A stretch of DNA of 5,331 nucleotides from a bacterium (lineage in GTDB: Bacteria; Bdellovibrionota_C; UBA2361; OMII01). Shown one piece after another: positions 1-5,331 of this stretch. Where the stretch lies: contig JAFMIS010000201.1 in assembly GCA_017853915.1 (NCBI GenBank), positions 1 through 5,331 on the forward strand, in the 5' to 3' direction. The translations under genes and the position numbers were made by a program. Within the stretch, counting starts at the first letter, position 1, and each line of letters opens with the position of its first letter. The notes under the pieces were generated by a model. The model made no database searches, had not been told where the DNA came from, and saw nothing but the letters and a program-made list of their open reading frames with translations.

Positions 1-8
1 TGCAACGC

Positions 9-14
9 GGTGAG
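9..14 (+). promoter_or_regulatory. Probable ribosome binding site that favours the ATG start of rel
   Basis: GGTGAG matches the right half of the anti-Shine-Dalgarno complement (GGAGGTGA) and sits 8 nt before the ATG at 23. The competing in-frame GTG at 14 overlaps this element and has no purine-rich stretch at a useful distance in the 13 bases in front of it. An in-frame TGA at 11-13 prevents any longer start. The match is modest, so this is only moderate support. Confidence 0.45.
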
Positions 15-22
15 TGGCCACT

Positions 23-2209
23 ATGTCCTTCGAGCAGATAGCCGAGGCCCTCAAAAAGTATCATCCGGATCCTGACCTTGTAGTTTTAAAGAAAGCACAC
101 GATTTCGCTAGTTCGTGTCACAGCGGTCAGATTCGCGCCTCAGGCGAGCCTTATTTTACGCACGTCGAGGAAACCGCTCTGCTTGTGTGTAAACTTAAGC
201 TCGATGAGCCCTCGGTGGTCGCCTCCCTTTTGCACGACACCATTGAGGACTGCGATATCACTCGTGATGATATTCAACGGGAATTCGGTCCCGGCGTCGC
301 TGATATCGTTGAGGGCGTCACGAAGCTTACTCGTATAGAGTTCGAGTCTCGCGAGGAAAAACAAGCGGAAAACTTTCGCAAGATGCTCCTGGCGATGGCC
401 AAGGATATCCGCGTAGTGCTCGTAAAGTTGTGCGATCGCTTGCACAATATGAGAACGCTCAGCTTTTTTAGTGAGCAGAAGCAGCATCGGATCGCCGCTG
501 AGACGCAGGAGATATACGCTCCGTTAGCGAACCGTCTCGGTATTCATTGGCTTAAGTCGGAGCTTGAGGATCTGTGCCTCCTGTATCTCCGGCCATCTCT
601 CTATAAACAGATAGATGAACACCTCAAGAATAGCGCGCCAGGCCGTGACGCGTACGTTGAACGCGCGGCACTCGAAATTCAGAAGACATTAAATAACGCT
701 GGAGTTTCAGCGTCGGTAAAAGGTCGTGGAAAACATCTGTACTCGATCTGGCAAAAGATGGAGAAAGATAATCTTTCCTTTGATGAGGTCTACGACCTGA
801 TCGGATTCCGGGTGATCGTGCCCACGGTTCGCGCGTGTTATGAAACCTTGGGGATAGTGCACTCTACGTGGAAGCCCGTTCCGGGAAGGTTCAAGGACTA
901 TATCGCGATGCCGAAACCAAACATGTATCAATCTCTGCACACCACGTTGATTGGTCCAGAGGGGCAGAGGATAGAGATCCAGATACGAACTCCTGAGATG
1001 AATCGAGTGGCAGAGGAGGGTATCGCGGCGCACTGGCGTTATAAGGAGGGTGGAGCAGCACCGGCGTTTGATCTGCAATGGGTGAAGGAGTTGGTAGAGA
1101 CTCAGCAGTATCTCAAAAATCCCGATGAGTTTATTCAGTCGGTAAAAGGCGAGCTGTATCCCGAGGAGGTGTTTGTCTTCACTCCCAAGGGAGACCTTGT
1201 TCGGTTGCCATTCGGAGCGACTCCCGTAGATTTCGCGTACGCCGTTCATACCGATGTCGGTCACCGAACTATTGGAGCTCGTGTAAATGGTCAGATGGTC
1301 TCGCTGGATCACGCGCTCGCGAATGGCGACACCCTGGAGGTCATAACCTCGAAGACGCATGTTCCGAGCAAAGACTGGCTCAAGTTCGTGCGCTCAACGA
1401 AGGCTAAGCAACGTATTAGAGCTTTTCTGAAGGCCGAGGAGCATGCCCGCTCTATGGCGTTGGGGATGGAGCTACTGACGAAGGACCTCCGTAAGGTCAA
1501 GCTGAGCGTCAAGAAGTTGGAGAAAGAGGGGAAGCTTGGTGTTGTCGCTACCGAGATGGGAATGAAGAGCGAGGGTGAGCTGCTGGCTGGTATCGGCTAC
1601 GGCAAAATCAGCACCTCTAAAATCATTTCAAAACTCTTGCCGGAGGATGTGCCTCCGCCAGAGAAGCTGGAAGAACAGCCCACTCCTCTTCAACGAATAT
1701 TCCATCGGGCGGCTCAAGTCAGTCGGGAGCGGGTTGGAGTTCGAGTCTCTGGTCTTGACAATATTATGATTCGCTTCGCCAAATGTTGTGAGCCGCTTCC
1801 TGGAGATAGGATTGTTGGTTTTATCACGAGAGGACGTGGAGTTACTGTTCACTTTGCCCACTGTCCACAAGTCCTCAACAGCGATCCTGCGAGGCGAGTA
1901 GAGGTGGAATGGGATACAGGTACCACTGCTCCTCGACGGGTGCGCATCACTGTTCATTCTCAGGATCAGATGGGCCTCCTGGCCAGCGTGTCTCAAGCCG
2001 TAACCGCGCAAGGCGCGAATATTACCAGCGCGCAGATTAAAACGGAGCATGGGCGGGCCACGATAAATTTTGAGCTCACTGTGCAGAACGCCGACCAGCT
2101 CAATAGTATCAAACGTGCTATCGAAATGGTGTCTGGCGTTATCAAGGTAGAGCGATTAAAAACCCTCTCCGGCGGTAATGGGCGGGATGACTCGGCTGGT
2201 GAGGGATAA
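23..2209 (+). CDS. rel/spoT: Bifunctional (p)ppGpp synthetase/hydrolase, long Rel/SpoT type
   Basis: Cytosolic enzyme of the stringent response. It makes (p)ppGpp from ATP and GDP/GTP, and hydrolyses it. Numbered from the ATG at 23 (728 aa), the order is the full long-RSH one. The HD hydrolase domain (about 25-190) has H47, the LLHDTIED motif with H71-D72 and E75-D76, and D138 in CDRLHN. The synthetase domain (about 235-345) has D258, the loop RFKD at 289-292, YQSLHTT, and E318 in IEIQIRT. The TGS domain lies at about 382-442 and a helical region follows. The zinc-finger/conserved-cysteine domain has C588, C589, H610 and C614, with the same spacing as the ribosome-associated RSH zinc site. 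An ACT domain spans about 640-712. The HD residues look intact and RFKD is the bifunctional signature (RelA-only enzymes have ExDD), so I infer both activities. An in-frame GTG at 14 would add three residues; ATG 23 is preferred because GGTGAG lies 8 nt upstream. The stop overlaps the next gene by one base. The family call is firm; the symbol rel, relA or spoT is a naming choice. Confidence 0.96.
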   Translation: MSFEQIAEALKKYHPDPDLVVLKKAHDFASSCHSGQIRASGEPYFTHVEETALLVCKLKLDEPSVVASLLHDTIEDCDITRDDIQREFGPGVADIVEGVTKLTRIEFESREEKQAENFRKMLLAMAKDIRVVLVKLCDRLHNMRTLSFFSEQKQHRIAAETQEIYAPLANRLGIHWLKSELEDLCLLYLRPSLYKQIDEHLKNSAPGRDAYVERAALEIQKTLNNAGVSASVKGRGKHLYSIWQKMEKDNLSFDEVYDLIGFRVIVPTVRACYETLGIVHSTWKPVPGRFKDYIAMPKPNMYQSLHTTLIGPEGQRIEIQIRTPEMNRVAEEGIAAHWRYKEGGAAPAFDLQWVKELVETQQYLKNPDEFIQSVKGELYPEEVFVFTPKGDLVRLPFGATPVDFAYAVHTDVGHRTIGARVNGQMVSLDHALANGDTLEVITSKTHVPSKDWLKFVRSTKAKQRIRAFLKAEEHARSMALGMELLTKDLRKVKLSVKKLEKEGKLGVVATEMGMKSEGELLAGIGYGKISTSKIISKLLPEDVPPPEKLEEQPTPLQRIFHRAAQVSRERVGVRVSGLDNIMIRFAKCCEPLPGDRIVGFITRGRGVTVHFAHCPQVLNSDPARRVEVEWDTGTTAPRRVRITVHSQDQMGLLASVSQAVTAQGANITSAQIKTEHGRATINFELTVQNADQLNSIKRAIEMVSGVIKVERLKTLSGGNGRDDSAGEG

Positions 2210-3351
2210 TGAATATCCATGTTCGTCTTAGAGGCAACATTCTAGAGGTAGGGGCACGGTACGTGAGAGTGTTACTCTCTTTTTTGTTGGTTCTGATTCC
2301 CGCAACGCTAGGTGCGGCACCTCTCGGTAGCGCTCCACAGGGCTCCGCGACTCGAACAGGTGAGGAGCAAAAAACTATCGATGTCTATAAGAGAGCCAAT
2401 AGCGCGGTGGTGTTTATCACTACACGCTCCTACGTTGTTGATCCCTTCGCTCTCTTTGATGAGGTGCGGCCGCAAGAAGGCACAGGCACTGGCACGATCA
2501 TCGATGTCGATAAAGGTGTTGTCATCACCAACCTGCACGTCATTGAGAGTGCGCTTGAGTCTCGTGGCAGCGTGGAGATTATGTTGGCCAATGGTCAGAG
2601 TAGTAAGGCGCGTTTGATTGGATTTGATCCTGAGAGTGACATCGCCGTGCTGAAAGTGACCGACCTACCCAAGGGGCTTGTCGGTATTCCTTATGGTGAT
2701 TCTTCTATTCTTGAGGTAGGTCAGCGGGTTTTGGCTATTGGAAATCCGTTTGGACTTTACCGAAGCCTTACGGCCGGGATCATCTCATCCCTCGATCGAA
2801 GCATGAAAACGCCGCGAGGAGCGGTTCTAAAAGATCTAATTCAAACTGATGCCGCTATTAATCCCGGAAATTCCGGCGGGCCTTTGCTCGACGCTGATGG
2901 TAGGTTGATAGGTATCAATACGGCGATCTTAAGTCAGTCTGGTGATTCCGCGGGGGTAGGATTCGCTGTGCCGATTAACAGTGTGAAGCGTATTCTCCCA
3001 GAGCTGCTGGCGACGGGCAAAGTGCGCAGGCCACGCATGGGATGGCAGCTTGTGGATACGGATCAAGGTCCGATGGTGTTGCGGGTGTTGCCAGACAGCT
3101 CCGCTGATCGAGCCGGGATTCGCCCGATTGAACGGATGGTCTCCAGTGAGGGGTTCGTTCGGGGTTACCGTCGGGATATTGATAGCGGAGACCTTATTTA
3201 CAAGGTTAATGGTGAGCGAGTGCGGAATCGTGATGATGTTGAGGACGCGATTCGTAAGACGGAGCGGGCATCATCTGTGAGCCTCACGCTGCGACTCGGT
3301 GGGTTATACGGAAAGGAGAGGGAGATCTCAGTGGTTCCGGTGTGGGAATAG
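2209..3351 (+). CDS. Exported HtrA/Deg-family trypsin-like serine protease with one PDZ domain
   Basis: Serine endoprotease of MEROPS family S1C, probably acting in the periplasm on misfolded proteins or as a regulatory protease. Numbered from ATG 2209 (380 aa), residues 19-37 form a hydrophobic signal segment ending in ATLGAA, a plausible signal peptidase I site; it could also stay as an anchor. The catalytic triad is visible: H110 in TNLHVI, D144 in DPESDIAVLK and S222 in GNSGGPL. The oxyanion and substrate-loop region NPFGL (179-183) and QTDAAINPG are typical. A single PDZ domain covers about 275-365. One PDZ resembles DegS, HhoB and the Deg1 type rather than two-PDZ DegP. The spacing and the DPFALFDEVRPQEGTG region recall chloroplast or cyanobacterial Deg1-type enzymes; this is from memory, not a search. 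Start: the ATG overlaps the rel stop (TAATG), suggesting translational coupling, but a GTG at 2263 behind GAGGTAGGGG would give a shorter, more typical signal peptide. It ends with tandem TAG TAG stops. Which Deg subfamily it belongs to is unsettled. Confidence 0.93.
   Translation: MNIHVRLRGNILEVGARYVRVLLSFLLVLIPATLGAAPLGSAPQGSATRTGEEQKTIDVYKRANSAVVFITTRSYVVDPFALFDEVRPQEGTGTGTIIDVDKGVVITNLHVIESALESRGSVEIMLANGQSSKARLIGFDPESDIAVLKVTDLPKGLVGIPYGDSSILEVGQRVLAIGNPFGLYRSLTAGIISSLDRSMKTPRGAVLKDLIQTDAAINPGNSGGPLLDADGRLIGINTAILSQSGDSAGVGFAVPINSVKRILPELLATGKVRRPRMGWQLVDTDQGPMVLRVLPDSSADRAGIRPIERMVSSEGFVRGYRRDIDSGDLIYKVNGERVRNRDDVEDAIRKTERASSVSLTLRLGGLYGKEREISVVPVWE
2245..2254 (+). promoter_or_regulatory. 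Possible ribosome binding site for an internal GTG start of the Deg protease
   Basis: GAGGTAGGGG is a purine-rich, Shine-Dalgarno-like run ending 8 nt before an in-frame GTG at 2263. Starting there gives a 362 aa protein beginning (M)RVLLSFLLVLIP, a compact signal peptide. The upstream ATG at 2209 has GAGGG at 2201-2205, only 3 nt away, which is close for efficient initiation, but it has the stop-start overlap in its favour. The sequence alone does not decide between them. Confidence 0.35.
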
Positions 3352-3390
3352 TAGGGAGCAAGGCTGGAGTACGATAGGAAGACCTGGGTA

Positions 3391-3395
3391 AAGGA
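3391..3395 (+). promoter_or_regulatory. Ribosome binding site of mutL
   Basis: AAGGA lies 5 nt before the ATG at 3401, within the only real gap of the cluster (3352-3400). It supports the mutL start, as does the protein itself: the family N-terminus, with the IxVLP motif followed by NQIAAGEVVERP, begins right at this ATG. I see no convincing promoter or hairpin terminator in the gap. Confidence 0.65.
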
Positions 3396-3400
3396 TCGAA

Positions 3401-5215
3401 ATGAAGATTAAAGTTTTGCCAGATACTGTCATCAATCAAATCGCGGCAGGTGAGGTGGTTGAGCGGCCGGCCTCCGTCGTGCGAGAGCTTGTAGATAACG
3501 CGATTGACGCTGGAGCGACTGATGTGTTCGTGGCCTTGGAGGCAGGGGGACACACTCGCCTCAAGGTCAGAGACAACGGTTCTGGTATGACACGCGATGA
3601 GGCGATCCTTGCGTTTGAGCGCCACGCGACGTCAAAAGTCTCCGCTATCGAAGATCTTGTACGGCTATCAACGCTCGGTTTTCGGGGAGAGGCTCTGGCA
3701 TCCATCGCGGCTGTTTCGAAGGTAAAGCTCAGAACCCGTGCGCGCGATCAGGAGGTTGGAAGCGAGTTAACCATTCGTGGTGGTAAGCTCGTTGATGTCC
3801 AGAGTTGCTCATGGAACGAGGGCAGCGAAATAGAAATTGAGCATCTCTTCTTTAATACTCCTGCTCGGCGGAAGTTCCTCAAATCTCCCCGCGCTGAGAT
3901 GGCTAAAATTCGGACATGGCTGGCGCACTCGAGTCTGGCTCGGCCTGATGTCCGTTACCGCCTGGTTTCAGATGGGGACGAAATTCTTAACGTGCCGGTG
4001 GCGATATCAGTTCAGGAGCGCGCCCGTGCTGTCTTCCCCGCCGATCTGATTCCTGTATACCTCGAGGAGTCTGGCGTGCGAGTAGAGGGGATGGTCGGCC
4101 ATCCTGGGCAAGCTCTCGGGGACGCGTCCGGGCTTGTGATTCTCGTGAATGGGAGGCTTGTATCAGATAAGGTTGTTCTTCGAGCGGTCCGAGAGGGGTA
4201 TGATTCCATGCTCAAGGATCGTGAGTTCCCCACCGGATATATCGCAATCCAACTTCGCCCCGAGGATGTCGATGTTAACGTGCACCCTCAAAAGAGCGAA
4301 GTTCGGTTTAGACATCCGAGTCAGATCTTCGCGGTGGTAAGCGGAGCGGTCCTAGCCGGGGTTCGCGCGATTAAACGCCCACTCGGAGTACCGATACCGA
4401 CCGATCGAGTGTCAATGCCGCGACACGTAGTGCCGAGAGGTGAAGCTGTGTCGCCGTCTGTCTACGCCGCACGAGAGCTTTTTCAGGTTGAGCACAACGC
4501 TGCGCGTAGCGCCTATTGTGAGTCTCCCGTGGTAACGGGGAAAATAGCGGAGACTTTACCGCGCTATGGGGAGGCGTTCGCCACATCTTTGGAACCAAGA
4601 AACGCGCCGGTATTTGAGAGCCAAGGCTTTCGATTTTCGAACCTTCGATACATCGGCCAGGCCCTTGAGTGTTATCTTGTGTGCGAATGTAACGATGAGC
4701 TTGTAGTTGTGGATATGCACGCCGCGCATGAGCGGGTGAACTACAATAAAATTCGGCGCGCGCGCGCGGAGCGAGACCTCGTCACTCAGAAGCTTCTGAT
4801 CCCTGAGACTGTGCGATTAACCTGTGAGCACGTGGTTTATCTTATGGAGCAGCGTGATGTGTTGGAGGCGCTTGCTTTTGACGTCACGCAACAATCCGAT
4901 GATTCGGTAGTAGTGCACGGAGTGCCAGGCGTTGTGGCGCATTTGAATTGCACCGCGTTGCTTAAGGAGTTCGCGAGTGAGCCCGTTGTAGCTGGCTGGC
5001 GCGAAAGAATTGAGGAACGGATCGATCATATGGCCGCTCGGGTGGCATGCCACGCCAGTGTGCGTTCTGGAGACGCGCTCTCACGTCATGAGGCGTACGC
5101 GTTATTCGCTCAGTTGGATGAGACTGAGTTGGCTGGGGCGTGCCCTCATGGCAGGCCAGTCGTCGCTCAATTTTCTCGCGACGCGGTGGAGCGGTGGTTC
5201 GGACGAGACCGCTGA
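3401..5215 (+). CDS. mutL: DNA mismatch repair protein MutL, endonuclease-type
   Basis: ATP-dependent mediator of methyl-independent mismatch repair; it couples MutS recognition to strand incision and excision. The protein has 604 aa. The GHKL ATPase domain (1 to about 330) has E29 and N33 in ELVDNAIDAGA, DNGSGM at 58-63, ATSK at 76-79, GFRGEAL at 93-99 and the NTPARRKF motif at 153-160. A poorly conserved linker covers about 330-410. The C-terminal dimerisation/endonuclease domain (about 412-604) has DMHAAHER at 438-445, ACHASVR at 549-555, CPHGRP at 581-586 and FSR at 591-593. QKLLIP at 463-468 fits the beta-clamp-binding consensus QxxLxP. These are the hallmarks of MutL proteins that nick DNA themselves; E. 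coli MutL, which relies on MutH, lacks them. Oddities: the last Glu of the metal-site motif DQHAxxExxxxE is Asn here (N449), and a GC dinucleotide run follows at 4756-4768. The stop overlaps the miaA start by one base. Identity is secure; endonuclease activity is inferred. Confidence 0.97.
   Translation: MKIKVLPDTVINQIAAGEVVERPASVVRELVDNAIDAGATDVFVALEAGGHTRLKVRDNGSGMTRDEAILAFERHATSKVSAIEDLVRLSTLGFRGEALASIAAVSKVKLRTRARDQEVGSELTIRGGKLVDVQSCSWNEGSEIEIEHLFFNTPARRKFLKSPRAEMAKIRTWLAHSSLARPDVRYRLVSDGDEILNVPVAISVQERARAVFPADLIPVYLEESGVRVEGMVGHPGQALGDASGLVILVNGRLVSDKVVLRAVREGYDSMLKDREFPTGYIAIQLRPEDVDVNVHPQKSEVRFRHPSQIFAVVSGAVLAGVRAIKRPLGVPIPTDRVSMPRHVVPRGEAVSPSVYAARELFQVEHNAARSAYCESPVVTGKIAETLPRYGEAFATSLEPRNAPVFESQGFRFSNLRYIGQALECYLVCECNDELVVVDMHAAHERVNYNKIRRARAERDLVTQKLLIPETVRLTCEHVVYLMEQRDVLEALAFDVTQQSDDSVVVHGVPGVVAHLNCTALLKEFASEPVVAGWRERIEERIDHMAARVACHASVRSGDALSRHEAYALFAQLDETELAGACPHGRPVVAQFSRDAVERWFGRDR
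4756..4768 (+). repeat. GC dinucleotide run inside mutL
   Basis: Thirteen bases of strictly alternating G and C (six and a half GC units) encode the RARA stretch of the MutL C-terminal domain, between the metal-site motif and the beta-clamp motif. Alternating GC runs are slippage-prone and can adopt Z-DNA. The reading frame is intact in this copy. It may simply reflect Arg and Ala codon choice. Confidence 0.85.
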
Positions 5216-5331
5216 TGAAGACCCCTTGGAAAAGTGTCGCGATCTGCGGTCCTACCGCTTCGGGAAAAAGCGCGTTATCCCTTGAGCTGGCACGTGCACT
5301 GAATGGTGAGGTAGTGAACGTTGATTCAGTC
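5215..5331 (+). CDS. miaA: tRNA dimethylallyltransferase MiaA, 5' part only (runs off the window)
   Basis: MiaA transfers a dimethylallyl group from DMAPP to N6 of A37, next to the anticodon, in tRNAs that read codons starting with U, which improves decoding. Only 39 codons are present. They show the P-loop GPTASGKS at 12-19 after a short beta strand (VAIC), the helix SALSLELARAL, and the second family motif as EVVNVDS at 32-38, whose Asp (D37) corresponds to the proposed catalytic base. These fit the start of MiaA closely, including the short N-terminus before the P-loop. The ATG shares its A with the mutL TGA (TGATG), so translation is probably coupled, and a weak GGACGAG lies 7 nt upstream. 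mutL-miaA adjacency is common in bacteria and supports the call. Most of the enzyme lies beyond the window, so completeness cannot be judged. Confidence 0.93.
   Translation, partial: MKTPWKSVAICGPTASGKSALSLELARALNGEVVNVDSV

Noticed and set aside
2..13. Possible 3' end of an upstream gene (codons ending in TGA at 11-13)
   Set aside because: Only three codons would be inside the window, so any reading frame could look like this. rpoZ often precedes rel/spoT, but nothing here can test that.
707..1360. Long open frame on the minus strand (217 codons) opposite rel
   Set aside because: It lies wholly antisense to conserved synthetase and TGS coding sequence. Its translation has no recognisable domain and looks like a codon shadow. 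The other minus-strand frames inside rel, the protease and mutL fail for the same reason.
3352..3400. Promoter in front of mutL (TACGAT at 3370-3375 as a -10 box)
   Set aside because: It matches the consensus at only four of six positions and has no reasonable -35 box at the right distance. No hairpin plus T-run is present either, so neither a promoter nor a terminator is supported.
3488..3520. ELVDNAIDAGA in MutL instead of the E. coli ELVENSLDAGA
   Set aside because: The essential E29 and N33 are both present. Asp at residue 32 is, to my knowledge, widespread in bacterial MutL and does not mark a defective ATPase.
5010..5285. Plus-strand 91-codon frame across the mutL-miaA junction
   Set aside because: It is out of frame with both genes, whose conserved motifs (ACHASVR, CPHGRP, then the MiaA P-loop) fully explain the DNA. 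The translation resembles nothing I know.
5317..5328. NVDS in MiaA instead of the more usual NADS or SADS
   Set aside because: The Asp and Ser are retained and the varied position tolerates small residues. With the rest of the protein outside the window this is not evidence of a different enzyme.

Overview
The window is a compact, one-direction (+ strand) housekeeping cluster from a Gram-negative-type bacterium of moderate GC content. It holds a long bifunctional (p)ppGpp synthetase/hydrolase (Rel/SpoT type), a secreted HtrA/Deg-family serine protease with one PDZ domain, the mismatch-repair protein MutL, and the first 39 codons of the tRNA dimethylallyltransferase MiaA. The window edge cuts MiaA. 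Almost every base is coding; the only clear intergenic gap is 49 nt, in front of mutL. I see no tRNA, rRNA, CRISPR array, insertion sequence, attachment site, riboswitch or convincing terminator.

Layout: rel fills about 23-2209, with an alternative GTG start at 14. Its TAA stop shares one base with the ATG of the protease gene (2209-3351). After a TAG TAG tandem stop and a short gap with a clear Shine-Dalgarno sequence, mutL runs from 3401 to 5215. Its TGA shares one base with the ATG of miaA (5215 to the edge). The two one-base overlaps, the common strand and the lack of terminators suggest one transcription unit. Its promoter would lie upstream of the window, so how it is regulated cannot be seen here.

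Organism: mutL-miaA adjacency is common in bacteria, especially Proteobacteria. The Rel protein is the ancestral bifunctional type, with an intact HD hydrolase site and an RFKD synthetase loop. MutL keeps most of the C-terminal endonuclease motifs, which points to a lineage without MutH-directed repair, unlike E. coli. Together with an exported Deg protease this suggests a deltaproteobacterial-type lineage in the broad sense (Desulfobacterota, Myxococcota, Bdellovibrionota and relatives). That placement is an inference from motifs and gene order and is weak.

Together the genes cover stress signalling (Rel), envelope protein quality control (Deg protease), replication fidelity (MutL) and translation fidelity (MiaA). 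A functional link between them is conceivable but not shown by the sequence. I do not see a new biological system here. The points most worth a second look are an altered last position in MutL's metal-site motif, a GC dinucleotide run just downstream of it that could slip, the rel-Deg-mutL-miaA arrangement, and the insert-bearing PDZ domain and uncertain start of the protease.
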